Shown here: piece after piece, positions 19,577 to 30,216 of the stretch
Numbering within the stretch: position 1 is the first letter of the stretch
How the letters are laid out: the number at the start of each line of letters is the position of its first letter
From: Calditrichia bacterium
Lineage (GTDB): Bacteria > Calditrichota > Calditrichia > RBG-13-44-9 > J075
Length of the DNA stretch: 64,000 nt
Assembly: GCA_028284445.1 (NCBI GenBank)
Contig: JANQRS010000058.1
Location: 1 to 64,000 of the forward strand
Direction: 5' to 3'
Notes under the pieces: generated by a model
What the model saw: only the letters and a program-made list of their open reading frames with translations
What the model was told of the DNA's origin: nothing
Database searches by the model: none
Translations under genes and position numbers: made by a program

Positions 19577-19652
19577 GTCCCCCCTTTGGAGATTGGGGAT
19601 TAGAGATCAGATCCAATCGCCAGTCTCTAACCTCTAATCTCTACTCTTAATA
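19577..19652. repeat. Degenerate intergenic repeat of the GATTAGAGATTGG type
   Basis: The gap between the porin and DinG genes holds GGAGATTGGGGATTAGAGAT and, inverted further on, CTCTAACCTCTAATCTCTA. The same words flank the palindrome at 27714-27846. I read this as a decayed member of the same MITE-like family with part of the centre lost. The rest of the 298-base gap shows nothing clear. Confidence 0.6.
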
Positions 19653-19770
19653 TAGTCTTTTCCCTCATTTCGTTTGTATCGCACGCTACAGTTTCAAAAT
19701 AAGCCTCTTCGATATAGTCGCCGGAAAATTCGATTGTTTGATCGGCGGGGCTGTCGTATTATTTTCCACT

Positions 19771-22716
19771 ATGAATGTGTTGAGCGAGAAGAAAATCTGG
19801 AAAGATCTGAAGCTGCATGAGTTTGTGGCGCTTGATATAGAGACAACCGGGCTCGATTTTCAGAGCGAAGCGATACTGGAAGTTGCTGCTGTGCGTTATG
19901 AAAACGGACTTCCGGTTGATGAACTGAACTTCTATGTTAATCCGCAGCGGGCCATCCCCGAATATATTACCCGCATCACGGGGATTACCGAAGACGATGT
20001 CCGCGATGCTGAACCATTTTCAGCTCACCTTGACAATATTCGCGAATTTATCGGCCAGTCGCCGATCGTTGGACATAACGTTGGATTCGATCTGAACTTC
20101 CTGGAACAACATGCCAGAATCACCAAAGGCAAGTTCAAGGGCTGGGATCGTCAACAACGCGAATTTCATTACTTCCCCAATCCCACGATTGATACACTGC
20201 TGCTGACCCGCGTCTTTATGCCCTTTTTGAATTCGTTCAGTCTGCAGGCACTTGTTCAGCACTTCAATGTGGATAGCGGAGAATCACATCGGGCTCTGCC
20301 GGATGCTCGGGCATCAGCGGCTATATTTGAGCAGATCCTCTATGTGGCCCTGGAGAGCCGTTTTCATGACTTACAGCAAATTATGAAGATCCTGGAGCCG
20401 GTGGACGAAAATACTCGCTTCTTTTTTGAAGCGTTGACAATCTTTGCCGCCAGCGGCAAATACTCAACGCCGGAAGGCATCAATAAAGAGACGTTTTCGA
20501 TCAAGGCCAATCACTACAATATTATTGGCGATTCTCCGGGACCAAAGTCCAGTGAGGGACAAACCGCCATGATCAGCACCGAAGAGATCGTTAATTTCTT
20601 CGAAGAAGACGGCGCGCTGGCCAGTCAGTTCGGTCTCTATGAAAAACGCGAAGCACAAATTGATATGGCCGCTGCCATTGCCCGTGCATTTAACCAGGGT
20701 GAATTGCTGGTAGCGGAAGCAGGCACCGGCACCGGGAAGTCCATGGCATACCTGCTGCCGGCCATTAAATGGGCGATGCGCAACGAAAGTGCCGACGGCC
20801 GGGTTATTGTTAGCACAAATACAAAAAACCTTCAGGAACAGCTGTTCTTTAAAGACTTACCGATTCTGCATAGTATTCTTAAAGACAACTTCAAGGCGGT
20901 CTTGCTTAAGGGGAAGGGCAACTATCTTTGCCTCGACAAGTGGGTGCGGGTGCTGCAGGATATGAAATATTTGTTGACCCCGGATGAACGACTGAAGATT
21001 CTGCCCTTGTTCTTTTGGGTTCAGCAAACTGAAACCGGCGACATTGCCGAAAACAATGGCTTCCGTGCTGAGCGTAATCGCTCGTTGTGGAGCAAGATGA
21101 TTGCCGAAAACAACTATTGCCCTGGAAAGACTTGCAAATATTACGACAAATGTTTCCTGATGAAGGCGCGCAACAATGCGCGAGATGCCCATCTCGTGCT
21201 GGTTAATCACTCGCTATTGTTCTCCGATCTGGCGGCAGATAATGCTGTTTTATCGGATTACCAAAACGTGGTTTTCGATGAAGCGCATAACATAGAGAAG
21301 ACCGCCACAGATTACATGGGTGTGGAAATTACCACCTGGCAATTCCGTGATCTTTTCCGCAAGCTCTATAATAAGGATAAGTTCGAAACCGGTATTCTTG
21401 TGCAAATTCGCCGGCGCATGACCAGTGGGTCACTGCCGGAGGCACATCTGAACAGTCTGAACCGGATGCTCGATGAGCTCATCGAAATGGTGAAATCGGT
21501 TGCCAAACAGTCGCAAAAATTCTTCCGAGAGTTGACAAAAGCGCTGGACGAACGTACGCCGCGCGAGAGTCGTCGCTATACTTCCCGTATCCGCTACAGC
21601 GCTGCGGATGAGATTTTTGAGCCGGTGATGTCGGTGCACGAAGAGCTGCACGCCCAAATTCGCAAGCTGGAAACCGGTTTACATGATCTTGAAGAATACT
21701 TTATGCAACTGCCGGCCGACAGCTTTGAATACCAGCGCCAGATGTACCAAGATTTGACCAGTCAGTCGACTCAGGTTGATGGCCTGCTTACAAATCTGGC
21801 TTTCCTGATGCAAGCCAATCAGGAGAACTTCGTCTATTGGTACGAGTTGCCGCACCGGCAGGATAGCTTTGATACGCGCTTCTATGCCGCCCCCTTGAAT
21901 ATCGGTGACGTGTTGAATGAACGGCTATATGCGCATTTGAATAGCGCAGTTTTTACCTCAGCGACATTGGCGGTGAATCGTCGCTTCGACTATTTCATGA
22001 AACGCGTGGGGCTGCATCTCGCGCCTGAGGAGCGCGTCAATGCGGTGCTGCTTAGCTCGCCCTTTAATTACGAAGAGCAGGTGTTGCTGGGCGTCCCGAC
22101 CTTTCTGCCGGACCCGTCGCATCCGGAATACCTGGCACGGCTGCGCGATGTGCTGGCCAAACTAATGCTGCGACACCGGCGCGGTACGCTGGTGCTTTTC
22201 ACCTCATATTCAATGTTAAATAATATCTACAAAACCCTTCGTCCAACCATGCAGGCTGAGGAGATTTCCTTGCTGGGGCAGGGGATTGATGGCAGCCGGC
22301 ACGTCATCATTAATCGCTTCAAGCAGGAAGAAGGCTCGGTGCTATTGGGAACGGACAGTTTTTGGGAAGGTGTCGATGTGCCCGGGAAGGCCCTGGAATT
22401 GGTTCTCATTACCAAATTGCCCTTCGATGTGCCCTCTGATCCGGTAATTAAAGCCCGCTCGGAACTCATCGAGCGTCAGGGTGGTAACCCTTTTATGGAC
22501 TTTGCCATTCCCGAGGCGGTGATTCGTTTTCGGCAGGGATTTGGACGCTTGATTCGCTCGCGCGAGGATTATGGCGCTATCCTGGTCCTGGATAATCGCG
22601 TGGTGAACAAGTTTTACGGGCGTATTTTCCTGCAGTCTTTACCTGCAAAGGCGCGTTTTCTGGCAGACGAAGACGAGTTTGATGCCACTCTGGATGGGTG
22701 GCTGGGGCAATCCTGA
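19771..22716 (+). CDS. dinG: DnaQ-type exonuclease fused to DinG-family helicase
   Basis: About 981 residues. The N-terminal DEDDh 3'-5' exonuclease domain has DIETTG, GHNVGFDLNFL and HRALPDA motifs. It is followed by an XPD/DinG-like superfamily 2 helicase: Walker A GTGTGKS, an iron-sulphur cysteine set including CPGKTCKYYDKC, DEAH box in VVFDEAHNIE, and late motifs FWEGVDVPGK and RQGFGRLIRS. This layout is that of Bacillus-type DinG. It probably acts in repair of R-loops, recombination intermediates or damaged ssDNA. I chose the ATG at 19771; a TTG at 19738 would add eleven hydrophobic residues. Confidence 0.93.
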   Translation: MNVLSEKKIWKDLKLHEFVALDIETTGLDFQSEAILEVAAVRYENGLPVDELNFYVNPQRAIPEYITRITGITEDDVRDAEPFSAHLDNIREFIGQSPIVGHNVGFDLNFLEQHARITKGKFKGWDRQQREFHYFPNPTIDTLLLTRVFMPFLNSFSLQALVQHFNVDSGESHRALPDARASAAIFEQILYVALESRFHDLQQIMKILEPVDENTRFFFEALTIFAASGKYSTPEGINKETFSIKANHYNIIGDSPGPKSSEGQTAMISTEEIVNFFEEDGALASQFGLYEKREAQIDMAAAIARAFNQGELLVAEAGTGTGKSMAYLLPAIKWAMRNESADGRVIVSTNTKNLQEQLFFKDLPILHSILKDNFKAVLLKGKGNYLCLDKWVRVLQDMKYLLTPDERLKILPLFFWVQQTETGDIAENNGFRAERNRSLWSKMIAENNYCPGKTCKYYDKCFLMKARNNARDAHLVLVNHSLLFSDLAADNAVLSDYQNVVFDEAHNIEKTATDYMGVEITTWQFRDLFRKLYNKDKFETGILVQIRRRMTSGSLPEAHLNSLNRMLDELIEMVKSVAKQSQKFFRELTKALDERTPRESRRYTSRIRYSAADEIFEPVMSVHEELHAQIRKLETGLHDLEEYFMQLPADSFEYQRQMYQDLTSQSTQVDGLLTNLAFLMQANQENFVYWYELPHRQDSFDTRFYAAPLNIGDVLNERLYAHLNSAVFTSATLAVNRRFDYFMKRVGLHLAPEERVNAVLLSSPFNYEEQVLLGVPTFLPDPSHPEYLARLRDVLAKLMLRHRRGTLVLFTSYSMLNNIYKTLRPTMQAEEISLLGQGIDGSRHVIINRFKQEEGSVLLGTDSFWEGVDVPGKALELVLITKLPFDVPSDPVIKARSELIERQGGNPFMDFAIPEAVIRFRQGFGRLIRSREDYGAILVLDNRVVNKFYGRIFLQSLPAKARFLADEDEFDATLDGWLGQS

Positions 22717-23027
22717 CGGATTCAGGATTGTTCGGAATGTGTTTTCGGACACGCACTTTGTGGCAGATTCTCGTAAATAACGGCATGATAGGCAGGATTT
22801 CCTGCGGCTTCGTCCTGTACAGCCGAATTTTTGATGTGCATGGGTGAGGAAAAATGTAGCTTCGCGCGAACCGGGACGACCGGAGCAGTTGATATGGTGA
22901 ATGGATTCATAAGAGACGTAAAATTAAATCTTTACAGTGAGGAAAACTTCTGCTCAAATGGAAGTTATGCTTGCTTTCAAAAGCATATAAATTTAAATTT
23001 GAGCTGGTTTCAATCAGGGAATTTTAA
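22717..23027. other. Intergenic leader region, no gene seen
   Basis: This 311-base gap between dinG and the sigma-54 activator gene contains an AT-rich second half that could hold the operon promoter. A sigma-54-like box here has the wrong spacing (eleven bases instead of ten). No RNA gene is recognised. Confidence 0.5.
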
Positions 23028-24181
<1,154 letters not shown>

Positions 24182-24185
<4 letters not shown>

Positions 24186-24700
24186 TGAATATGGCAGCAC
24201 GCGTGACATATTTTCGAAGAATCCTTCTGGTCCTGACCGTGTTTGTTTTCAGTGCTTGCGTGAAATATTCATTCAAAGGTTCTTTGCCGTCATCTTTGAA
24301 AACGATCTCGATTCCCAGTTTCGAAGACAGAAGTACCTGGATCGGGTTGCAAGAGTTACTCTCTGAGGGCGTTGTAAATGCATTCATCGATGACAATACT
24401 TTAAAGCTAATTGATGATGAATCAGCAGCCGATCTCTTATTATTGGGGACTGTCGTTGGCGTAAGAAGCCAAAAAACTTCGATTTCTCAGGATCAACTGG
24501 TAGAAGAAGAACAACTGGTTGTTTCTGTAAAAGTTGAATGCCTCAATCAGCAGACTGATGAACCCCTATGGACCGGTAATATTTCCGAATTTGGAGTGGT
24601 TAGCGGTGACGGGACTTTGGAAGAGCGGGATGCAGCTATCGATCAGGCGGTCGAAAAGATAATTGAAGAAATTCTTAATCGAACCGTTGCCGCCTGGTAA
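24182..24700 (+). CDS. lptE: LptE-like outer-membrane lipoprotein
   Basis: A 172-residue lipoprotein with a signal ending FSACVKYSF, which puts the lipidated cysteine near residue 26. The mature part has the LptE pattern: YSFKGSLPSSLKTISIPSFEDRS, then the helix of LQELLSEGVVNAFIDD and paired strands. LptE plugs the LptD barrel during lipopolysaccharide assembly at the outer membrane. Length fits the family in Bacteroidetes and relatives. It overlaps the preceding activator gene by four bases and lies 26 bases before the TPR gene, so the three probably form one operon. Confidence 0.8.
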
Positions 24701-24726
24701 TTGTTTCACTAACAAGGACATGTTCA

Positions 24727-27408
24727 ATGGATAATTTTCTTGAATTGTCAAATCTGGAACAGATCCATTCCCAAAATCCGGATTCAATTATTTTTGCGAC
24801 TCTGGCTTCGCGCTATATTGAATTGGGGTTGTTGGACAAGGCGCTGGAAACTGCCGAGCGTGGTGCAGAGCGGCACCCGACGTATGCCTTTGGACAATTC
24901 GTACTTGGATTATGCAACTATCATTTGAATAAACTGGAGTCAGCTCGCAAGCATATGGAGTTGGCGACAGCATATGATGAAAACAATCCCCGTGCCTGGA
25001 AGATTCTGGGCGAGATAAATCAAAAGCTTCACCTGGAAGATCAGGCAACCTCCGCCAACGTCAAGTACTTTCTGCTCGATGCCTTCAATAAAGACGCTGT
25101 AGAGCGCTTCCAGCATGAGGACATGCTTACCTTCAATGAATTTGAAACGGAATCTCCGTTCAATCTTGAGCTGGACACCGCTGATAATACCATGACCCGC
25201 GAACTGGATCAGGAACAGCTGGCGGCCAGTGAGGAAGACCACAGCCTGGAGTCCCTCTTTGAAAATGGCGCCGTCCAGGACGAAGAAATCGATATCTCCC
25301 AAAAGGTCGAAGAGGTCTTCAAGGAAACCCTTGGCGACATGACCATCGATCGCGAGCATAATCAGGACAATGATAATTTTGATGAAGCTGCGGATGCGAT
25401 TGATCTGACCCTTTTGCAGGAAGATACACCTGCGGAAACCGAAGAATTGAAATCCGATGAGCTCAGTTCTGCTCTGGATGATTTTTTCTCGGCATATGAG
25501 TCATCTGATGATGACAACACCATTGCAGATTCGGCAGACGATGTCACGGAAGTAAGTGAAGAAGCGCCGGTAGCGGATACCAGCGATGAACCGACTATTG
25601 CCAGTGAAGATGCAGACGCATTTTTCCGCATTGATGAAGTTTTCAATGACGAAAGCAGTGCAACGGTAGACATGCCAAATGTTGAAGATTTTTCGCTGGA
25701 ATTCCCTGAGGATGAAGAAAGCTTTGAAATGACCCTCGACCCGGAAGGAATGGCAAATCTTACCGGCGATAGTGATAAGAGCATTGAAATGACCCTCGAT
25801 CCGGAAGCCCTGGCAGACCTTGAGCAGGAGCAAAGCGGTAACGAATTTACGCTTGACCCGGAAGCCCTGGCAGACCTTGAGCAGGAGCAGGGCACCAGCG
25901 AATTTACGCTCGATCCGGAAGCACTGGCAGATCTGAATGATGGCGGCAACGAGATTGAGATTACCCTCGATCCGGAGGCGATGGCAGATCTGGGGTCTGA
26001 TCAGGACAAGAGCATCGAAATTACGCTCGACCCGGAAGAAATGGCCAGCCTGGGCACCGAAGAGGACAAAAGCATTGAAATTACGCTCGATCCGGAAGAA
26101 ATGGCCAGCCTGGGCAACGAGGAAGACAAAAGCTTTGAAATTACCCTCGACCCAGAAGAAATGGCCAGCTTGGGTGGCGAAGAGGACAAGAGCTTTGAGA
26201 TCACCCTCGATCCGGAGGAAATGGCGCAACTGGATGAGGACAAGAGTTTTGAAATTACCCTCGATCCGGAGGAAATGGCGCAACTGGATGAAGATAAGAG
26301 CTTTGAGATTACCCTCGACCCGGAAGAAATGGATGCCCTTACCGGTGATGGCGACAAGAGCTTCGAAATCACTCTGGATCCCCAGGAACGGGCCGAGTTG
26401 GATGCCCAAGACGACAAGAGTTTTGAGATCACCCTCGATCCTCAGGAGATGAACGAATTAAATGAGGATGATGACAGTCTGGAAATTACCCTCGATCCGG
26501 AAGATGGAGCCGAGAGTGAAGAAGACGATGGCGACGAAATTACGCTTGATCCCGAAGAGCTCGCTGAAGTTGACCAAGAGAAGAGTTTTGAAATCACTCT
26601 GGATCCGGATGATCTCGATATGCTTGACAATAACCAGGACAAGAGCTTCGAGATTACCCTCGATCCGCAAGAAATGTCCAGCATTCCCGAAGGTGACAAG
26701 AGTTTCGAAATCACCCTCGATCCGGACAAACTTGATAGTGATGAGGACGGCGGAGAAATTACCCTTGATCCGGAAGAAATGGCGGAATTACCGGACGATG
26801 AGAGTTTTGAGATTACCCTCGACCCTGAAGAGATGTCCGGTATTCCAGGAGAAGACAGCGTAGAGATCACGCTTGATCCCGAAGAAATAGCAGAAGCGTC
26901 TGACGATGAGCCCTTCGACCTGAACCTGGATCCGCAGCAAGTTGATACATCCGCAGATGATGAAGGCTTTGAGATCACGCTGGATCCTGAGGAGATGGCA
27001 GACGCCGTCAGTTTGCATCAAGGCTTTGAGATCGCCGAAGATTCGGAACTTGCCAATAATGAAGTTTTTGAGTTTGATGGTGTGCTTGATGATGAACCGG
27101 AGTTAGAAACAGAGACTCCGGAAGTTGAACAAGCCCCGGCGGTGAATTGGGACGATAATGATGATCAGGACATTACCCTGGACGAAACCGTCGCCCCGCC
27201 GCAGCCTTCACCGGCAAATAACGGTGATGGCGAAAAGCGCTTTGGTAAACCGCCGATTATTTCCTCCACCTTGGGTGAAATTTACATTGCCCAGGGGCGT
27301 TTTGAAGAGGCAATTGATGTATTTGAGCAGCTGTTGGAGCAGGACCCCAACAATCAGCGCTTCGAGAAGAAAATTGAAGACATCAAGGGCATGCTGAGCC
27401 GTCAGTAG
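24727..27408 (+). CDS. TPR protein with 23 acidic ITLDPEE repeats
   Basis: An 893-residue, extremely acidic protein. TPR helices lie at about 15-120 and again at the C-terminus (about 840-890, STLGEIYIAQGRFEEAIDVF). Between them, after an acidic linker, about 23 copies of an 18-21-residue unit with core EITLDPEEMA and spacer such as EDKSF cover residues 335-765. There is no signal peptide or membrane segment, so it is probably cytoplasmic. The repeats are mostly D/E and likely extended, acting as a charged spacer, scaffold or cation binder. I do not recognise a named family for the repeat. It follows lptE in one operon and ends before a strong terminator. Confidence 0.85.
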   Translation: MDNFLELSNLEQIHSQNPDSIIFATLASRYIELGLLDKALETAERGAERHPTYAFGQFVLGLCNYHLNKLESARKHMELATAYDENNPRAWKILGEINQKLHLEDQATSANVKYFLLDAFNKDAVERFQHEDMLTFNEFETESPFNLELDTADNTMTRELDQEQLAASEEDHSLESLFENGAVQDEEIDISQKVEEVFKETLGDMTIDREHNQDNDNFDEAADAIDLTLLQEDTPAETEELKSDELSSALDDFFSAYESSDDDNTIADSADDVTEVSEEAPVADTSDEPTIASEDADAFFRIDEVFNDESSATVDMPNVEDFSLEFPEDEESFEMTLDPEGMANLTGDSDKSIEMTLDPEALADLEQEQSGNEFTLDPEALADLEQEQGTSEFTLDPEALADLNDGGNEIEITLDPEAMADLGSDQDKSIEITLDPEEMASLGTEEDKSIEITLDPEEMASLGNEEDKSFEITLDPEEMASLGGEEDKSFEITLDPEEMAQLDEDKSFEITLDPEEMAQLDEDKSFEITLDPEEMDALTGDGDKSFEITLDPQERAELDAQDDKSFEITLDPQEMNELNEDDDSLEITLDPEDGAESEEDDGDEITLDPEELAEVDQEKSFEITLDPDDLDMLDNNQDKSFEITLDPQEMSSIPEGDKSFEITLDPDKLDSDEDGGEITLDPEEMAELPDDESFEITLDPEEMSGIPGEDSVEITLDPEEIAEASDDEPFDLNLDPQQVDTSADDEGFEITLDPEEMADAVSLHQGFEIAEDSELANNEVFEFDGVLDDEPELETETPEVEQAPAVNWDDNDDQDITLDETVAPPQPSPANNGDGEKRFGKPPIISSTLGEIYIAQGRFEEAIDVFEQLLEQDPNNQRFEKKIEDIKGMLSRQ

Positions 27409-27448
27409 CGCGTTTGTCCGATACATTTTGATCAGAAGAAAAACCTCC

Positions 27449-27478
27449 GTGCGCGGCTTTGCCGCGCACGCTTCTTTT
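27449..27478 (+). terminator. Rho-independent terminator after the TPR gene
   Basis: The stem GTGCGCGG/CCGCGCAC with loop CTTTG is followed by GCTTCTTTT, about 40 bases after the TPR gene stop. Confidence 0.8.
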
Positions 27479-27558
27479 AGGACAGTCTTAAACGTGCGGC
27501 GCTGAGCGACCTGGTCGCTTAAATCACAAGTAGTCCACATATTGTCTTGAAGTATTCC

Positions 27559-27587
27559 TTGCTTTTACGGCCGGAAAATTTTATATT
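27559..27587 (+). promoter_or_regulatory. Housekeeping promoter of tRNA-Pro(GGG)
   Basis: TTGCTT and TATATT are spaced 17 bases apart, with the -10 box 14 bases before the tRNA. The second tRNA-Pro in this window has an equivalent TATATT at the same distance, which supports the call. Confidence 0.55.
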
Positions 27588-27601
27588 TTCGCCGTTAAAA
27601 T

Positions 27602-27676
27602 CGGGGCGTGGCGCAGCCTGGATAGCGCACTACCTTGGGGTGGTAGGGGTCGCTGGTTCAAATCCAGTCGCTCCGA
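27602..27676 (+). tRNA. tRNA-Pro (anticodon GGG)
   Basis: A complete cloverleaf can be folded. The acceptor CGGGGCG pairs with CGCTCCG with one G-T pair, the D arm begins GCGCAGCCTGG, and the anticodon stem CTACC/GGTAG holds loop TTGGGGT with GGG at 34-36. The T arm has TTCAAAT. CCA is not encoded; the discriminator is A. It reads codons CCC and CCU. Confidence 0.95.
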
Positions 27677-27682
27677 CGTAAA

Positions 27683-27711
27683 GGGGAATCGTTACGATTC
27701 CCCTTTTTTTT
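27683..27711 (+). terminator. Rho-independent terminator after tRNA-Pro(GGG)
   Basis: Nine-base-pair stem GGGGAATCG/CGATTCCCC with loop TTA, followed by eight T residues directly behind the tRNA. Confidence 0.92.
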
Positions 27712-27713
27712 GG

Positions 27714-27846
27714 GTTTAGAGATTGGATATTAGAGGCTCAGCAGGTGTCCCTCTCTATCTCCCTACGGGGGGAGATAGAGAGGGACAAGTCCTGCGAACT
27801 GTGGTCATGTTTTTCCAGTCTCCAATCCCGAATCTCTAATCTTCGG
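27714..27846. repeat. MITE-like composite palindromic element
   Basis: Outer inverted words (TTTAGAGATTGGATATTAGA on the left, complement of AGATTAGAGATTCGGGATTGG on the right) flank an inner perfect palindrome at 27747-27786 (GTCCCTCTCTATCTCCC and its complement around TAC). No transposase is encoded. The nested inverted structure and sharing of words with 19577-19652 suggest a mobile non-autonomous intergenic repeat. It directly precedes the GT2 start, so it may affect that gene's leader. Confidence 0.7.
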
Positions 27847-27858
27847 GGGAATCAATAC

Positions 27859-28587
27859 GTGCAGGGGCAGGACGTGGCAAGACCCGCATTTGGGGTGATT
27901 ATTCCAGTTTATAATAGCGCTGCAGCAATACCGGCCTTGCTTGAGCAAATAGCCGATGCCGTCAATATTGCAGATTTGGACTTAAGGGTGTTAATTGTAG
28001 ATGACGGATCGGAACCTGCATTGCCAGTCTTTCAATCTGAGAGAGTTGCTCTCACGCAAATTCGCCATACGGAAAATCAGGGGAAGGGGGCAGCCCTAAA
28101 AAGTGGCTTTGCACATTTTCTTCAGGCTGACGAGGTTCAGGCAGTGATAACGATCGACGCCGATTTGCAGCATCCGCCGCGCTTTATTCCCGACTTCATT
28201 CGCAAACATACCGATGACGGCTGCGATCTGGTTGTCGGTTTTCGCCATCGCAGCCCCAAAACAATGCCCGTGCATCGAATTATGTCTAATTCCATTACCT
28301 CATTTATTATTTCGAAGATGATAGGGGAGCGAGTGCCGGATAGTCAATGCGGCTATCGCCTGTATTCGCGCAAGGCATTGGAATGTATTTCGCTTGATGA
28401 GAACCGTTTCCATTTAGAAAGTGAGTTCGTCTTGCGGGCCGGCTGGAAAAAGATGAAAATTGGGCACGTTGACGTGCCGACAATTTACAATGGTGCGCCC
28501 AGCGCAATTCGGGGAATTCCCGACACGCTGGATTTTATTCGCCTGGTGTTTCGTCTGGGGGTAATGAGGATGTTTGGACATGTTTGA
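27859..28587 (+). CDS. GT2-family glycosyltransferase, polyprenyl-phosphate sugar transferase-like
   Basis: About 242 residues with a GT-A fold. VIIPVYNS is at the start, VDDGSEP follows as the nucleotide-binding strand, and IDADLQHPP provides the DxD-type metal site. GFRHRS and SQCGYRLYS are as in dolichyl/undecaprenyl-phosphate mannosyltransferase-like enzymes. No membrane helices are seen, so it acts at the cytoplasmic membrane face. The GTG at 27859 has GGGGGAA upstream; a longer frame from 27745 reads through the MITE-like repeat and is rejected. The end overlaps pcm by eight bases. Confidence 0.85.
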   Translation: MQGQDVARPAFGVIIPVYNSAAAIPALLEQIADAVNIADLDLRVLIVDDGSEPALPVFQSERVALTQIRHTENQGKGAALKSGFAHFLQADEVQAVITIDADLQHPPRFIPDFIRKHTDDGCDLVVGFRHRSPKTMPVHRIMSNSITSFIISKMIGERVPDSQCGYRLYSRKALECISLDENRFHLESEFVLRAGWKKMKIGHVDVPTIYNGAPSAIRGIPDTLDFIRLVFRLGVMRMFGHV

Positions 28588-29218
28588 AAAGCAGCGAGAA
28601 GATATGGTGCGGGAATGCGTGATCGATAAGGGGATCACTGATGAGCGTCTTATCAAAGCCATGCTGCTCGTGCCGCGCCATGAGTTTGTGCAACCGGCAA
28701 TGCGGCATCAGGCCTATCTTGCGAAGTCACTGCCTATCGGTCAGGGACAGACGATCTCCCATCCGGCAACCGTTGCCTACATGACCCATCGCCTGCAGCT
28801 TAGTGGGAACGAGCGAGTGTTAGAAATTGGCACTGGTAGCGGGTATCAATCAGCGGTCTTAGCCAGTATGGGCGTGAAGGTGTATTCGATCGAGCGCATT
28901 CCGGAACTGGCGCGTAAAACCCAGGCCTTGTTTGATCGCCTCGGGTATTACACTATCGGTGTTCGCATTGGCGACGGCACTGTTGGCTGGAGTCAGCATG
29001 CGCCATACGATCGTATCATTGTGACGGCAGCTTCTCCGAACGTCCCGGAAGCCTATCCCAAACAGCTGGCGGAAGGCGGGCGTATTGTGATGCCCGTTGG
29101 AGACAGCGCCGAGCAAAGCTTGCTGATCATCACAAAGGACAAGGGCCGCTTGAACGTTATTGAGGAGGATTCTCGTACGTTTGTTCCGCTTATTGGTAAA
29201 AAAGGATGGAAGCTGTGA
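28580..29218 (+). CDS. pcm: Protein-L-isoaspartate O-methyltransferase
   Basis: A 212-residue SAM-dependent methyltransferase that repairs isoaspartyl residues in aged proteins. SAM motif I VLEIGTGSGYQSAVLA, the preceding SLPIGQGQTISHPATVAYM segment and the DRIIVTAASP motif are diagnostic. The ATG at 28580 follows GAGGA. It overlaps the GT2 gene upstream and the DUF368 gene downstream, so all three are probably co-transcribed. Confidence 0.95.
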   Translation: MFEKQREDMVRECVIDKGITDERLIKAMLLVPRHEFVQPAMRHQAYLAKSLPIGQGQTISHPATVAYMTHRLQLSGNERVLEIGTGSGYQSAVLASMGVKVYSIERIPELARKTQALFDRLGYYTIGVRIGDGTVGWSQHAPYDRIIVTAASPNVPEAYPKQLAEGGRIVMPVGDSAEQSLLIITKDKGRLNVIEEDSRTFVPLIGKKGWKL

Positions 29219-30063
29219 AAGAAAATGATTGGAATGTAAAGAATATTGTATCCCTTGCTGCAAAAGGCGGCGTGATTGGGGTGGCGAATATTATACCCGG
29301 CGTATCCGGCGGCACAATGGCCGTTGTTCTGGGCTTATACGAAAGATTGATAGAGGCCATTGGCAACCTGGCAACCGACAAGACCCGGCGTGCAGAGTAT
29401 GTCAGTTTTTTAGGCATCGTCGGTGTTGGTGCGGTAGTAGCTATCGGGCTTTTGTCTTTTCCTATGGATTATCTCCTAACGGATTATCCATCATATACCT
29501 ATCTGTTTTTCATCGGCCTGATTTTGGGGTCAGTCCCGGCGATCTATAATTCTTACGAGGATATGGCCCCAACTGGAGGAGCAATTGCTTCATTTATCGC
29601 CGGTGCTGCCTTGATCCTCTCTTTTGCCTTGCTATTTCCGGATGTTGAAAAGTCGAAGGATATCAACTTCGAATATAGCCTGACTGCAGCTGGAGTGGCA
29701 TTGCTGGTTTTATCCGGCTTACTTGCCGGGGGCTCCATGATTGTGCCGGGTATCAGCGGGTCCTTCATGTTGGTTTTACTCGGGCAGTATCGTGTAATCA
29801 TTAAGGCAATTAAAGAACTGAACGTGGTTGTTTTGGGGATCGTCGCTGTTGGGGCAGGACTCGGCGTTTGGGGATTTGCCAAGGTGATTGACGTCTGCAT
29901 GAAGAAGTTCCCCAAGGAAACCATGTATTTCATCCTCGGTCTGGTCATTGCATCGATGTATCCGATTTTTCCGGGTTTGCCTGAAGGTGCAGGCCCGACG
30001 GCTCTGGCGATTGGATTGGCTATCGCGGCGTTTGGTCTTTCGATTTACATGGGCAAGAAATAA
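29206..30063 (+). CDS. DUF368 polyprenyl-phosphate translocase family membrane protein
   Basis: A 285-residue membrane protein with about eight helices. The two family repeats are visible: ANIIPGVSGGTMAVVLG near the N-terminus and GGSMIVPGISGSFMLVLLG in the middle. DUF368 proteins (PopT type) are implicated in recycling undecaprenyl phosphate across the membrane. The partnership with a polyprenyl-phosphate sugar transferase-like GT2 gene two genes upstream fits that role. The start ATG at 29206 lies inside the end of pcm. Confidence 0.9.
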   Translation: MEAVKENDWNVKNIVSLAAKGGVIGVANIIPGVSGGTMAVVLGLYERLIEAIGNLATDKTRRAEYVSFLGIVGVGAVVAIGLLSFPMDYLLTDYPSYTYLFFIGLILGSVPAIYNSYEDMAPTGGAIASFIAGAALILSFALLFPDVEKSKDINFEYSLTAAGVALLVLSGLLAGGSMIVPGISGSFMLVLLGQYRVIIKAIKELNVVVLGIVAVGAGLGVWGFAKVIDVCMKKFPKETMYFILGLVIASMYPIFPGLPEGAGPTALAIGLAIAAFGLSIYMGKK

Positions 30064-30064
30064 C

Positions 30065-30112
30065 GCACATCCCCCTGAATCCCCCTTCGAAGGGGGACGC
30101 AGGGGGATGTGC
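30065..30112. repeat. Intergenic palindromic repeat (hairpin)
   Basis: Inverted repeat with arms starting GCACATCCCCCTGAATCCCCC and a TTCGAA centre, immediately after the DUF368 stop. It is the third member of the C/G-run palindrome family in this window and may also serve as a transcript end. Confidence 0.8.
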
Positions 30113-30174
30113 TGACGACGGCTCTGACGGCACGAAGTGCCTGACTGTGAGTCCCGGCGAACTTGTCTTTTTGC

Positions 30175-30203
30175 TTGATCACGGTTTGTTTTTTTTCTAT
30201 ATT
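30175..30203 (+). promoter_or_regulatory. Housekeeping promoter of tRNA-Pro(CGG)
   Basis: TTGATC and TATATT are spaced 17 bases apart, with the -10 box 13 bases before the tRNA, matching the layout at the first tRNA-Pro. Confidence 0.5.
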
Positions 30204-30216
30204 CAGTCCTCAAAAT

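Noticed and set aside
22962..22980. Sigma-54-like box (TGGAAGTTATGCTTGC) before the activator gene
   Set aside because: The GG and GC elements are eleven bases apart; sigma-54 promoters require ten.
25362..26978. Long antisense frames over the repeat part of the TPR gene
   Set aside because: They mirror the repetitive codons of the sense gene and give low-complexity serine- or hydrophobic-rich translations.
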